64,000 bases of DNA from RYN-111 sp046723735 (GTDB lineage: Bacteria; Actinomycetota; Actinomycetes; Mycobacteriales; SCTD01). The notes beneath the pieces are model-generated. The model saw only the letters and a list, made by a program, of their open reading frames with translations. It had not been told where the DNA came from and made no database searches. The stretch is from the NCBI GenBank assembly GCA_046723735.1, contig JBKOVB010000088.1, positions 1 to 64,000 of the forward strand. The letters are read 5' to 3'. Of this stretch, positions 1 to 8,263 are shown piece by piece. A program made the position numbers and the translations under genes. The first letter of the stretch is position 1. Every line of letters starts with the position of its first letter.

Positions 1-2
1 CC

Positions 3-122
3 GTTGCGCTCGAGCCTGTCGACTGGGTGGCGGCCCTCGCCGTGGCCTTGTGCGCACTGCTGGTGAGCGAGCTCAGCAAGGCCCTTCGACGGCGAGGGAC
101 ACGTCGGTCAGCGACGCGCTGA
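3..122 (+). CDS. C-terminal end of a membrane transporter (P-type ATPase-like), 5' truncated by the window
   Basis: An open frame enters from the left edge and stops at a TGA at 120-122. It reads EPVDWVAALAVALCALLVSEL followed by SKALRRRG and a short basic tail. One hydrophobic helix followed by a KxxRRR cytoplasmic end is what the last membrane segment of cation-transporting P-type ATPases looks like, and that is my best reading. Only about 39 residues are visible, so the family call is an inference and another polytopic membrane protein is possible. Confidence 0.4.
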   Translation, partial: VALEPVDWVAALAVALCALLVSELSKALRRRGTRRSATR

Positions 123-216
123 GCGGCAGGGCTTTCGGCCCTACCGGGCCGGTGTTCTGGGTCAGATGCTGCGCTCAGGGGCAGGGCCAGGATCCCTGGG
201 CCGGAGGTCCGTTCCG

Positions 217-300
217 ATGCTGGAGCTGCAGGGGCTGTCGAAGCAGTACGACGACCTCAAGGGCTTGGACGACTGCAGCTTTCGAGCGGTGCCCGGGCGC
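217..300 (+). pseudogene. Decayed N-terminus of an ABC transporter ATP-binding protein
   Basis: An ATG at 217 with a GGAGG ribosome site at 203-207 opens a frame reading MLELQGLSKQYDDLKGLDDC then SFRAVPGR. This is the standard first beta-sheet of an ABC ATPase (MLEL.GLSK.Y....LDD.SF.V.PG). The Walker A loop should follow at once, but after about 28 codons the similarity ends in an unrelated Arg/Pro-rich sequence that runs into tRNA-Leu. The ribosome site and start survive while the rest of the gene is missing, so this is a deletion remnant next to a tRNA gene. Confidence 0.6.
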
Positions 301-376
301 CCCCGACGGGCCGTGACGCGCAGTGATCCGCTGAGGGCCCACGGTGCCCGGGATGTCTTGCGACATCACGATGGGA

Positions 377-462
377 TGGTGGGCGAGGGGGGAGTTGAAC
401 CCCCACGTCCTTACGGACACACGGACCTGAACCGTGCGCGTCTGCCATTCCGCCACTCGCCC
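377..462 (-). tRNA. tRNA-Leu (anticodon CAG)
   Basis: On the minus strand the acceptor GGGCGAG pairs with CTCGCCC (plus-strand 456-462 and 381-387). The long variable arm is typical of class II tRNA-Leu. The anticodon CAG lies at plus-strand 427-429 inside the loop TTCAGGT. The T-arm reads GGGGGTTCAACTCCCCC. Discriminator A and an encoded CCA (plus-strand TGG at 377-379) complete an 86-nt gene. Confidence 0.97.
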
Positions 463-473
463 GAGTAACGAGG

Positions 474-502
474 GACAACGGTAGCAGCCCCCTGGATACG
501 AT
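474..502 (+). promoter_or_regulatory. Candidate promoter of the fhaA operon
   Basis: A TACGAT hexamer at 497-502 has the TAnnnT form of an actinobacterial -10 element and lies 17 bases after GACAAC (474-479). The GTG of fhaA follows at 530, with a GAAGGGG ribosome site just before it. The -35 match is weak. Confidence 0.4.
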
Positions 503-529
503 CTCGGCTGAGGCGGGAAGGGGTACGGC

Positions 530-1201
530 GTGGGTGTCCTGCAGCGCTTCGAGCGCAAGCTCGAGGGTCTGGTGCAAGGCGCCTTCACGCGCGCGTTCGG
601 CGGCTGGGTCGAGCCGGTCGAGGTCGCCGCCGCCCTCACCCGCGAGGCGGAGGACAAGAAGGCGATCGTCGCCGCCGGGCGCGTGCTGGTGCCCAACGCC
701 TACGTCGTGGAGCTGGGCCGCTCCGACGCCGACCGCCTCCACGAGTACGACGAGCCGCTGCGCAGGGAGCTGGCCAGCATGGTCGGCGAGGCCGCGCAGG
801 AGCACGGGTGGTCGTTCGTGGGGCCCGTCGACGTGCGGTTCCTGGAGGTCGACGACCTCGCGACAGGCGCCTTCCGCATCCGCAGCTCCGCCGTACCAGG
901 GGACGTGGCCGAGCCCACGCCGGCAGCAGGCGCGGTGCTCGAAGGGCCGCTCGGCCCGGTCCCGCTCGGCCCGCACACCGTCCTGGGCCGGGCGGAGGGG
1001 GCCGACCTGGTCCTTGCTGACACCGGCGTCTCCCGCCGGCACGCCGAGCTGCTGACGAGTGACGCCGGCACCCTGGTCCGCGACCTCGGCTCGACCAACG
1101 GCACCTGGGTCAACGGCGTCAGGGTGCACGAGCAGCTCCTGCACGACGGCGACCACCTCACCGTCGGGGCGACCCAGCTGGTCTTCCGGTCGGGGCGCTG
1201 A
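530..1201 (+). CDS. fhaA: FhaA: DUF3662 plus FHA-domain protein
   Basis: This 223-residue protein has an N-terminal DUF3662 domain (MGVLQRFERKLEGLVQGAF, about residues 1-125), a short Pro/Ala linker and a C-terminal FHA domain (about 140-223). The FHA signature is complete: GRAEGADLVL, SRRHAEL and DLGSTNGTWVNG. In mycobacteria FhaA binds phosphothreonine on PknB targets and on the MurJ pseudokinase domain, restraining peptidoglycan synthesis; that role is known for the family and inferred here. The start is a GTG with an upstream GAAGGGG. It is the first gene of a tightly packed operon, and its TGA shares one base with the fhaB ATG. It is about half the length of mycobacterial FhaA, with a much shorter linker. 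Confidence 0.93.
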   Translation: MGVLQRFERKLEGLVQGAFTRAFGGWVEPVEVAAALTREAEDKKAIVAAGRVLVPNAYVVELGRSDADRLHEYDEPLRRELASMVGEAAQEHGWSFVGPVDVRFLEVDDLATGAFRIRSSAVPGDVAEPTPAAGAVLEGPLGPVPLGPHTVLGRAEGADLVLADTGVSRRHAELLTSDAGTLVRDLGSTNGTWVNGVRVHEQLLHDGDHLTVGATQLVFRSGR

Positions 1202-1650
1202 TGGGCAGCGCGCTGGTCGTCGCTCTCGTCAAGTACGGACTGCTCGTTCTGCTGTGGGTGTTCGTGCTCGTCACGGTCCGCACCATTCGGGTCGACCTGT
1301 GGGGCAGGCCCGCCGAGCGCCGCGACGTCAAGCCGAAGAAGGTCAAGCAGCACAGGGGATCTGCGCACAAGATCGTCGTCACCGAGGGCCCGCTCAAGGG
1401 CACCGAGCTGCGGCTGGCCGCCCAGCCGGTCACGCTCGGCCGCGGTGACGACTGCACGCTCGTCCTGGCGGACGACTACGCGAGCACCCACCACGCGCGG
1501 CTCACGCCGGACGGCAGCAGCTGGTGCCTGGAGGACCTCGGCTCGACCAACGGCACCTACCTCGGCAAGGCCAAGGTCACCCGCTCCACCACCGTCCCGC
1601 TCGGCACCCCGATCCGGATCGGCAAGACGACCCTCGAGCTGCGCTCATGA
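1201..1650 (+). CDS. fhaB: FhaB/FipA: membrane-anchored FHA protein
   Basis: This 149-residue protein has one N-terminal transmembrane helix (VVALVKYGLLVLLWVFVLV) and a basic segment (residues 40-58, KPKKVKQHRG). A C-terminal FHA domain follows (about 70-149: TLGRGDDCTLVL, STHHARL, DLGSTNGTYLG). The family, called FipA in mycobacteria, links PknB/PknA signalling to the division proteins FtsZ and FtsQ. The ATG overlaps the fhaA stop by one base, and its own stop overlaps the pstP start as ATGA, so the three are translationally coupled. Confidence 0.93.
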   Translation: MGSALVVALVKYGLLVLLWVFVLVTVRTIRVDLWGRPAERRDVKPKKVKQHRGSAHKIVVTEGPLKGTELRLAAQPVTLGRGDDCTLVLADDYASTHHARLTPDGSSWCLEDLGSTNGTYLGKAKVTRSTTVPLGTPIRIGKTTLELRS

Positions 1651-2957
1651 CGCTTCACCTGCGCTGGGCGGCGCGGTCCCACCCCGGCCTGCTACGCCCT
1701 CTCAACGAGGACTCCGTGTACGCCGGGCCGCGGCTGCTCGCGGTCGCCGACGGCATGGGCGGCCACGCAGCCGGCGAGGTCGCGAGCGCCGTCGCCATCG
1801 CGGCCGTCGCCCCGCTCGACGAGGACGTACCCGGCGCCGACCTGCTGGCCGACCTGCAGGGGGGAGCCCGTACGGCGAACGCCCACCTGCGCGACATGGT
1901 GGCGGGCGACCCGGCGCTGGAGGGGATGGGCACCACCCTGGTCGCCCTCCTCTTCGACGGCAACCGGCTCGGGCTGCTGCACATCGGCGACTCGCGCTGC
2001 TACCTGCTCCGCGGCGGGGTGCTCAGCCAGATCACCCACGACCACACCCTCGTGCAGACCCTCGTCGACGAGGGTCGGCTGTCGGAGGAGGCCGCAAGCA
2101 CCCATCCGCAGCGCTCCATCATCACCAAGGTGCTCGACGGCCGTGACGACGTGGAGCCCGACCTGTCCGTGCGCGAGGCCCGCGCCGGCGACCGCTACCT
2201 CGTCTGCTCGGACGGGCTCACCGGACCGGTCAGCAGCTCCGACACGCTGCGCGAGGCACTGCAGACGCCAGACCTGCAGGACGCGTGCGACCGGCTGGTC
2301 GAGCTGGCGCTGCGCGGCGGCGCGCCCGACAACGTGACCGTGGTCGTGGCCGACGTGGTCGACGACGAGCGCAGCAAGGACGCACCAGTGGTGGCCGGCG
2401 CCGCGGCCGCCGGTCCTCCCGACGGGCACGAGGACCTCGAGCACCTGCCGGCCTCCCGCGCCCAGGTCGTGGAGGGCCGGACCCCGAAGGCGCGACCGGT
2501 CGCCGTCGTACGACCACACCTGACCCCGTCGCGACGCCCCGCCGTCGTCGTGCTCTCGCTGCTCGTCGTCCTGCTCGCCAGCGCCCTCGTCGGCACGCTG
2601 TACGTCCGGTCCCAGTACTACGTGGGCCTGGACGCCGGCCAGGTCGCGATCTTCCGCGGCGTGCGCGGAAGCGTGGCCGGGGTCGAGCTCGGCAGGGTCG
2701 AGGAGCGCAGCACCCTCAGCGTCGCGCGGCTGTCCGACATCGAGCGCCAGCGCGTCGCGGACGGCATCGTGGCCACCGACGAGCGGGACGCGCGCGCCAT
2801 CGTCAAGCGGCTCATCGACGACGTGTGCAGCAGCGCAGCCCCGACCCCGACTCCGACCGCCGCCCCGTCGCCCGCGGTCAGCACCCGCCCCGCGGCCACG
2901 CCGGCGCCGCTGCCGAGCGTCGCGGCCCCCACCCCGAGCGCCAGTCCCTGCCCATGA
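1647..2957 (+). CDS. pstP: PstP: PP2C-family Ser/Thr protein phosphatase
   Basis: This 436-residue phosphatase dephosphorylates PknB and its substrates. The PP2C catalytic domain occupies about residues 1-235, with the metal-site motifs RPLNEDS, ADGMGGH, GTT, HIGDSRCYLL, TDHTL-like DHTLVQ and VCSDGLTG, ending at GGAPDNVTVVV. A single transmembrane helix near residues 295-315 (VVVLSLLVVLLASALVGTLYV) separates the cytoplasmic enzyme from an extracytoplasmic domain ending in a Thr/Pro/Ala-rich tail. The ATG at 1647 forms an ATGA overlap with the fhaB stop. It continues the operon into rodA, again with an ATGA overlap. Confidence 0.95.
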   Translation: MTLHLRWAARSHPGLLRPLNEDSVYAGPRLLAVADGMGGHAAGEVASAVAIAAVAPLDEDVPGADLLADLQGGARTANAHLRDMVAGDPALEGMGTTLVALLFDGNRLGLLHIGDSRCYLLRGGVLSQITHDHTLVQTLVDEGRLSEEAASTHPQRSIITKVLDGRDDVEPDLSVREARAGDRYLVCSDGLTGPVSSSDTLREALQTPDLQDACDRLVELALRGGAPDNVTVVVADVVDDERSKDAPVVAGAAAAGPPDGHEDLEHLPASRAQVVEGRTPKARPVAVVRPHLTPSRRPAVVVLSLLVVLLASALVGTLYVRSQYYVGLDAGQVAIFRGVRGSVAGVELGRVEERSTLSVARLSDIERQRVADGIVATDERDARAIVKRLIDDVCSSAAPTPTPTAAPSPAVSTRPAATPAPLPSVAAPTPSASPCP

Positions 2958-4369
2958 CCGCCCCCGCCATCCCCGGCCGCCCAGGCCGCAGCGGCCGCAC
3001 CGCGGAGCTGGGGCTCCTCGCCGGTGCGCTGGCTCTGGTCGTGCTCGCGCACGCCAGCGTCGGCATCGGGCACGACGGTCGGGTCGACGGCAGCACGCTG
3101 CGCTTCGCGGTCGTGCTGGTGCTGCTGTTCGGCGGGGCGCACCTCGCGCTGCGCCGGCTCGCGCCGTACGCCGATCCGGTGCTGCTGCCCTGCGTCGCCC
3201 TGCTCAACGGGCTCGGGATCGTGCTCGTGCACCGCCTCGACCTGGCCGCCTTCGAGCACGCCCGGCAGGCGCACACCGCGCTACCCCGCGCCGACGGCTC
3301 CCTGCAGCTGATCTGGACCGCCGTGGGGCTGGTCGTGTTCGTCGGCGTGCTCGTCCTCGTGAAGGACCACGCGGTGCTCGCCCGCTACGCCTACACGTGC
3401 GCGGCCGCCGGCATCGTGCTGCTCCTGCTGCCCGCCGTACCCGGCATCGGCGCGACCATCAACGGTGCGCGCCTCTGGGTGCGGCTCGGGCCGCTCACGC
3501 TGCAGCCCAGCGAGATCGCGAAGGTGCTGCTCATGATCTTCTTCGCGAGCTACCTCGTCGCCAAGCGCGACGTGCTGTCGCTCGCGAGCCGCCAGCTGCT
3601 CGGTCTCGACCTGCCGCGCGCCCGCGACCTCGGCCCCGTGCTGCTCGCCTGGGCCGCGTCGATCGCGGTGCTCGTCCGCGAGCGTGACCTCGGGTCGTCC
3701 CTGCTGTTCTTCGGCATCTTCGTCGTGATGCTCTACATCGCGACGGAGCGCACCTCGTGGCTGGTCATCGGCCTGCTGCTGTTCGGCGCGTCGAGCTTCG
3801 CGGCCTACCACCTGTTCGGCCACGTCCAGCGCCGCGTCGACACCTGGCTCGACCCGTTCGCGCACGCCTCCGGCAGCGGATACCAGGTCGTGCAGGGCCG
3901 GTTCGGGATGGGTACCGGGGGGCTGCTCGGCACCGGCCTCGGCCAGGGCGCGCCCAGCACCGTGCCGTTCGCCAAGACCGACTTCATCCTCGCGGCGCTC
4001 GGCGAGGAGCTCGGCCTCGCCGGCGTGATGGCGGTCCTCGTGCTGTTCGGCCTGGTCGTCGAGCGCGGGCTGCGCGCCGGGCTGCAGTGCCGCGACTCGT
4101 TCGGCAAGCTGCTCGCCGGCGGGCTGGCCTTCTCCCTGGCGCTGCAGGTCTTCGTCATCGCCGGCGGCGTCATGGGCCTCATCCCGCTGACCGGCGTGAC
4201 GCTGCCCTGGCTTTCCTACGGAGGGTCCTCCATCGTCACGAACTTCGCGCTGATCGCGATCCTGCTCCGGATCAGCGACGCGGCCCGCCGGCCCGCGCCC
4301 GCGCCCGTCAGCCCGGCGGCTGCCCGGGCCAGCCTGGCCGACGCACGCACCACGGTGATCCGGCGGTGA
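2954..4369 (+). CDS. rodA: RodA/FtsW-family peptidoglycan glycosyltransferase
   Basis: This 471-residue SEDS protein has about ten transmembrane helices. SEDS enzymes polymerise lipid II into glycan strands with a partner transpeptidase, here the next gene pbpA. Family motifs are clear: GARLWVRLGPLTLQPSEIAK in the middle and GVTLPWLSYGGSSIVTNFAL near the end. The pairing with a class B PBP in the pknB operon identifies it as the elongation SEDS protein (RodA) rather than FtsW. The ATG at 2954 overlaps the pstP stop, and a 7-base gap separates it from pbpA. Confidence 0.93.
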   Translation: MTAPAIPGRPGRSGRTAELGLLAGALALVVLAHASVGIGHDGRVDGSTLRFAVVLVLLFGGAHLALRRLAPYADPVLLPCVALLNGLGIVLVHRLDLAAFEHARQAHTALPRADGSLQLIWTAVGLVVFVGVLVLVKDHAVLARYAYTCAAAGIVLLLLPAVPGIGATINGARLWVRLGPLTLQPSEIAKVLLMIFFASYLVAKRDVLSLASRQLLGLDLPRARDLGPVLLAWAASIAVLVRERDLGSSLLFFGIFVVMLYIATERTSWLVIGLLLFGASSFAAYHLFGHVQRRVDTWLDPFAHASGSGYQVVQGRFGMGTGGLLGTGLGQGAPSTVPFAKTDFILAALGEELGLAGVMAVLVLFGLVVERGLRAGLQCRDSFGKLLAGGLAFSLALQVFVIAGGVMGLIPLTGVTLPWLSYGGSSIVTNFALIAILLRISDAARRPAPAPVSPAAARASLADARTTVIRR

Positions 4370-4376
4370 CTGTCAC

Positions 4377-5843
4377 GTGAACCGCCCGCTGCGCCGCGTC
4401 GCGCTCGCCTGCATCGTGATGTTCGGGCTCCTGCTCACGCAGGCGAACTGGGTGCAGGTCGTGAAGGGCAAGGAGTACCGGAACGACCCGCGCAACCAGC
4501 GCGTGCTGCTGCGCATCTACGAGCGCCAGCGCGGCGCCATCCTCGTCGGGAACGGCAGCAGCCGGGCCGCGGTCGCCGAGTCCGTCGCGACCAAGGATGC
4601 CTTGAAATACCTGCGCACCTACCCCGCGGCCGGGCTGTACGCGCCGGTCACCGGCTTCGCCTCCCTGGTCTACGGCTACACCGGTGTGGAGCGGCTGCAG
4701 CAGGAGGTGCTGTCCGGCGAGGACGAACGGCTGCTGGTACGGCGGCTGTCGGACTACATCACCGGACGCACCGTCCAGGGCGGGTCGGTCGTCCTCACGA
4801 TCAACCCGAAGGCGCAGCAGGCGGCGTACCAGGCGATGCGCGGCAAGCACGGCGCGGTCGTGGCGCTCGACCCGCGGACCGGTGCGGTGCTCGCGATGGT
4901 CAGCACCCCGTCGTACGACCCGTCGGTTCTCACCACCCACGACCGCACGAAGATCACGGGCGCCTACCAGCGGCTGCTGAAGGACCCCGCCGACCCGCTG
5001 GTGAACCGCGCGGTGGAGCGCACCTACCCGCCGGGCTCGACCTTCAAGCTGGTCACCGCCGCCGCCGCGCTGGACGCCGGGTACGGCCCCACAAGCAGGC
5101 TGTCGTCGCCCACGGTGCTGGACCTGCCCGGCACCACCGCCGACCTCGGCAACTTCGGCGGCGAGCACTGCGGCAACGGCCGGACCACCACGCTCGCCGA
5201 CGCGCTGCGGATCTCCTGCAACACCGCGTTCGCCTCGCTGGGCATGACGCTGGGTCAGGACCGGGTGCGGCAGCAGGCCGAGGCGTTCGGCTTCGGCACT
5301 GGCGGCCTGCGCGTCCCACAACCAGTGGCCTCCTCGGTGTTCCCCGACGACCTCACGAAGGCGCAGACCGCACAGTCCTCGATCGGCCAGTACGACGTGC
5401 GAGTGACCCCACTGCAGATGGCGATGGTGGCGGCGGGCATCGCCAACGACGGTGTCGTCATGAAGCCGTACCTCGTGCAGCGGGTGCAGGCGCCGGACCT
5501 GTCGACGCTCGCGGTGGCCAAGCCCGAGGTGCTGCACCAGGCGGTGTCGCCGCAGGTGGCCGCGCAGCTGACGAGGATGATGGAGCTCGTGGTCTCCTCC
5601 GGCACCGGCACGAGCGCGCGCATCGCCGGGACGGCGGTGGCCGGCAAGACCGGCACCGCGCAGCACGGGCAGGGTGCCGCGCCGCACGCCTGGTTCGTGG
5701 GTTTCGCCCCGGCCAACGACCCGCAGGTGGCGGTCGCCGTGCTCGTCGAGGACGGCGGGACGCTCGGCTCCGAGGCGACCGGCGGCCGGGTCGCGGCCCC
5801 GATCGCCAAGCGCGTGATGCAGGCGGTGCTCGGTGGTCGATGA
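4377..5843 (+). CDS. pbpA: PbpA: class B penicillin-binding protein
   Basis: This 488-residue transpeptidase has one N-terminal membrane anchor (about residues 8-24), a dimerisation domain and a C-terminal transpeptidase domain. The catalytic SxxK is in PPGSTFKLVTA (Ser about 221), the SxN motif is SCN (about 280) and KTGT lies near 424. It cross-links peptidoglycan together with RodA. The start is a GTG at 4377, 7 bases after the rodA stop. PknB phosphorylates the orthologue in mycobacteria; that is known for the family and not visible here. Confidence 0.95.
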   Translation: MNRPLRRVALACIVMFGLLLTQANWVQVVKGKEYRNDPRNQRVLLRIYERQRGAILVGNGSSRAAVAESVATKDALKYLRTYPAAGLYAPVTGFASLVYGYTGVERLQQEVLSGEDERLLVRRLSDYITGRTVQGGSVVLTINPKAQQAAYQAMRGKHGAVVALDPRTGAVLAMVSTPSYDPSVLTTHDRTKITGAYQRLLKDPADPLVNRAVERTYPPGSTFKLVTAAAALDAGYGPTSRLSSPTVLDLPGTTADLGNFGGEHCGNGRTTTLADALRISCNTAFASLGMTLGQDRVRQQAEAFGFGTGGLRVPQPVASSVFPDDLTKAQTAQSSIGQYDVRVTPLQMAMVAAGIANDGVVMKPYLVQRVQAPDLSTLAVAKPEVLHQAVSPQVAAQLTRMMELVVSSGTGTSARIAGTAVAGKTGTAQHGQGAAPHAWFVGFAPANDPQVAVAVLVEDGGTLGSEATGGRVAAPIAKRVMQAVLGGR

Positions 5844-5853
5844 GGGACGCGTG

Positions 5854-7446
5854 GTGACGCAGCTGGTGGGCAGCCGCTACGCCCTGGAGGAGGTGATCGG
5901 CCGCGGCGGCATGGCCGAGGTGTGGCGCGGGCACGACACCCGGCTCGACCGGCCCGTCGCCGTCAAGGTCCTGCGCCCCGACCTCGCACGCGACCCTGCC
6001 TTCCAGTCGCGGTTCCGTCGGGAGGCGCAGGCCGCCGCGTCGCTCGAGGCCCCGAACGTCGTCGCCGTCTACGACACCGGTGAGGACGAGCAGGGCGTGC
6101 CCTGGATCGTGATGGAGCACGTCGCGGGCCGCACGCTGCGCGACATCCTCGCGACCGAAGGCCGGCTCCTGCCGCAGCGGGCCCTGGAGGTCGCGGTCGA
6201 CATCTGCTCCGCGCTCGAGGTCGCGCACCAGGCGGGCATCGTCCATCGCGACATCAAGCCCGGAAACGTCATGCTGACGAGCCAGGGCGACGTGAAGGTC
6301 ATGGACTTCGGCATCGCGCGGGCTGCCGCCGGCAACGAGTCGACGATGACCCGCACCGAGGCGGTCATCGGCACGGCGGCGTACCTGTCGCCCGAGCAGG
6401 CCCGCGGCGAGCACGTCGACGCCCGCTCCGACCTGTACTCCCTGGGCTGCCTGCTCTACGAGCTGCTGACCGGGACCCCGCCGTTCGTCGGGGACAGCGC
6501 CGTGGCGGTGGCCTACCAGCACGTCCGCGAGGACCCGGTGCCGCCCTCGACGTACGTCACGGGGCTGTCGCCCGACGTGGACGCCATCGTCCTTACCGCC
6601 ATGGCGAAGAACCCCGCGCACCGGTACGCCGACGCCGACGCCATGCGGGAGGACCTGCTGCGCGCGGCGGCCGGGGAGCGGGTGCTCGCCGTACCCGTGC
6701 TGCTCGCCGACGGCCCCGAGGAGACGGTGCCGGCCCGACCTGAGCACCGGCCTCGGCTGGTGTGGTCGGTGTACGGCGCGGTGCTGACGCTGCTGCTGGT
6801 GCTCACTGCCGTGCTGGTGCACGCGGTGCTCGGTTCGCCGTCCGACCTCATCAAGGCGCCGACCGTCGTGGGCAAGACGCAGCAGGAGGCGATGGACGAG
6901 CTGAGCGCGGCGGGTCTCAGCGTCGACAAGGTCACCGGGGTCTTCAACACTGCCCCGCTCGGCACCGTGCTCGCGCAGAGCCCCGACAAGAACTTCTACG
7001 TACGACGAGGCGGGTCGGTCGACCTCACGGTGTCGCGAGGACTGGAGATGTCGAAGGTGCCGGCCGTCGTGGGGCTGACCAGCGACGAGGCGCAGGCCAC
7101 CCTCGACGCCGCCAAGCTCGCCGTCAAGACGGTGAGCAAGGACGGCAACTTCCCGCAAGGCCAGGTGCTCTCGACATTGCCCGCGCCTGGCACGGTGCTG
7201 GCCGCGAGCAGCCCGGTGACGCTCGTCGTCGCCTCCGGCCGCAACAAGGTGCCCGACGTGCGGGGCATGACCTCCGACCAGGCGATCAGCACGCTCGCTG
7301 CCGCCGGGTTCGCGATCGGCATCCGTCCCGTCGAGTCGTCGGTCACGCCGGGGACGGTGCTCGACCAGTCGCCGGTGGGCTCGCTCCAGGAGCGCGGCTC
7401 CGACGTCATCATCGACGTGGCCGCGGAACCCGACAGGTCCGGCTGA
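5854..7446 (+). CDS. pknB: PknB: membrane Ser/Thr protein kinase with three PASTA domains
   Basis: The kinase domain (about residues 8-265) has a glycine loop IGRGGMAEV, catalytic Lys about 38, HRDIKPGN with Asp about 133, and MDFG with Asp about 151. A transmembrane helix near 305-330 is followed by three PASTA repeats (APTVVGKTQQEA, VPAVVGLTSDEA, VPDVRGMTSDQA) that bind muropeptides or lipid II outside the cell. Mycobacterial PknB has four repeats, and a PknA paralogue usually sits beside it; here there is none. In-frame GTGs exist at 5833, 5851 and 5854. I chose 5854 because GAGGGA at 5842-5847 lies 6 bases before it. Transcription ends in the hairpin that includes the stop codon. Confidence 0.95.
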   Translation: MTQLVGSRYALEEVIGRGGMAEVWRGHDTRLDRPVAVKVLRPDLARDPAFQSRFRREAQAAASLEAPNVVAVYDTGEDEQGVPWIVMEHVAGRTLRDILATEGRLLPQRALEVAVDICSALEVAHQAGIVHRDIKPGNVMLTSQGDVKVMDFGIARAAAGNESTMTRTEAVIGTAAYLSPEQARGEHVDARSDLYSLGCLLYELLTGTPPFVGDSAVAVAYQHVREDPVPPSTYVTGLSPDVDAIVLTAMAKNPAHRYADADAMREDLLRAAAGERVLAVPVLLADGPEETVPARPEHRPRLVWSVYGAVLTLLLVLTAVLVHAVLGSPSDLIKAPTVVGKTQQEAMDELSAAGLSVDKVTGVFNTAPLGTVLAQSPDKNFYVRRGGSVDLTVSRGLEMSKVPAVVGLTSDEAQATLDAAKLAVKTVSKDGNFPQGQVLSTLPAPGTVLAASSPVTLVVASGRNKVPDVRGMTSDQAISTLAAAGFAIGIRPVESSVTPGTVLDQSPVGSLQERGSDVIIDVAAEPDRSG

Positions 7447-7469
7447 GCCGACAAGCCTTGCGGCTCAGC
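7442..7469 (+). terminator. Hairpin between convergent pknB and trpG
   Basis: A perfect 9-bp inverted repeat, GCTGAGCCG at 7442-7450 and CGGCTCAGC at 7461-7469, flanks a 10-base loop that can itself partly pair. It contains the pknB TGA and lies 19 bases from the convergent trpG stop, so it could serve both genes. There is no T-run, as is common in high-GC actinobacteria. Confidence 0.65.
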
Positions 7470-7488
7470 ACACGCTTCGCTTCGGCGC

Positions 7489-8133
7489 TCAGGCGAAGGC
7501 GGCCAGTCGCTTCTCCTCGACCCGGGCGGCCAGCTCGGGCGCCAGGTCGGTCGCTCGGGTGTCACCGCACTGGCGCAGCCACGTCGCCAGCAGGATGTGG
7601 CCGCCCTGGGTCAGCACCGACTCGGGGTGGAACTGAACCCCCTCGACGGCGTGGTCGCGGTGCCGCAGGGCCATCACGACACCACCCGGCGTGCGACCGG
7701 TGACCTGCAGCTCGGGGGGCAACGTGTCCTCCTCCACCGCGAGGGAGTGGTAGCGCGTCGCGGTGAACGGGCTCGGCAGCGCGTGGAGCACGCCTGCGTG
7801 CTGGTGCACGACCTCGCTGGTCTTGCCGTGCAGCAGCTCGGGGGCGCGGCCGACTGTGGCGCCGTGCGCGACGGCGATCGCCTGGTGGCCCAGGCAGACC
7901 CCCAGCAGCGGCACCCCTTCGTCCTCGCAGGCGCCGACCAGCTCGACGCTTGCCCCGGCCTGCTCAGGCGCACCCGGACCGGGACTGAGCAGCACACCGT
8001 CGTACCCGCGCACGTCCAGCGGCTTCACCGCGTCGTTGCGTACCACGGTCGTGTCCGCCCCGAGCTGGCCAAGGTACTGCACGAGGTTGAAGACGAAGCT
8101 GTCGTAGTTGTCGACGACGAGGACCCGGGTCAC
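7489..8133 (-). CDS. Anthranilate/aminodeoxychorismate synthase component II (glutamine amidotransferase)
   Basis: This 214-residue class I glutamine amidotransferase releases ammonia from glutamine for chorismate conversion. The start region VTRVLVVDNYDSFVFNLVQY is canonical, the nucleophile is in GVCLGHQA, and the His-Glu pair is in GVQFHPES. The partner synthase is not in the window, so whether it serves tryptophan (trpG) or folate (pabA) synthesis is open. The same gene sits next to pknB in mycobacteria and streptomycetes. The GTG at 8133 matches the conserved N-terminus; longer in-frame starts would add a non-conserved leader. Bases 8134-8263 before the next gene hold nothing I recognise. 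Confidence 0.9.
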   Translation of the reverse strand: MTRVLVVDNYDSFVFNLVQYLGQLGADTTVVRNDAVKPLDVRGYDGVLLSPGPGAPEQAGASVELVGACEDEGVPLLGVCLGHQAIAVAHGATVGRAPELLHGKTSEVVHQHAGVLHALPSPFTATRYHSLAVEEDTLPPELQVTGRTPGGVVMALRHRDHAVEGVQFHPESVLTQGGHILLATWLRQCGDTRATDLAPELAARVEEKRLAAFA

Positions 8134-8263
8134 GCCACCACCGTACGACGGGGACGGGTCGCCCCGCGGAGGTGATGCTCGATCACGCATGGCGATGCCT
8201 GATCCGGCATGCGGCTGCGAAGAACGGACACGCCGGGCTGGGCCCCGCGTCCCGTGGCTGCCA

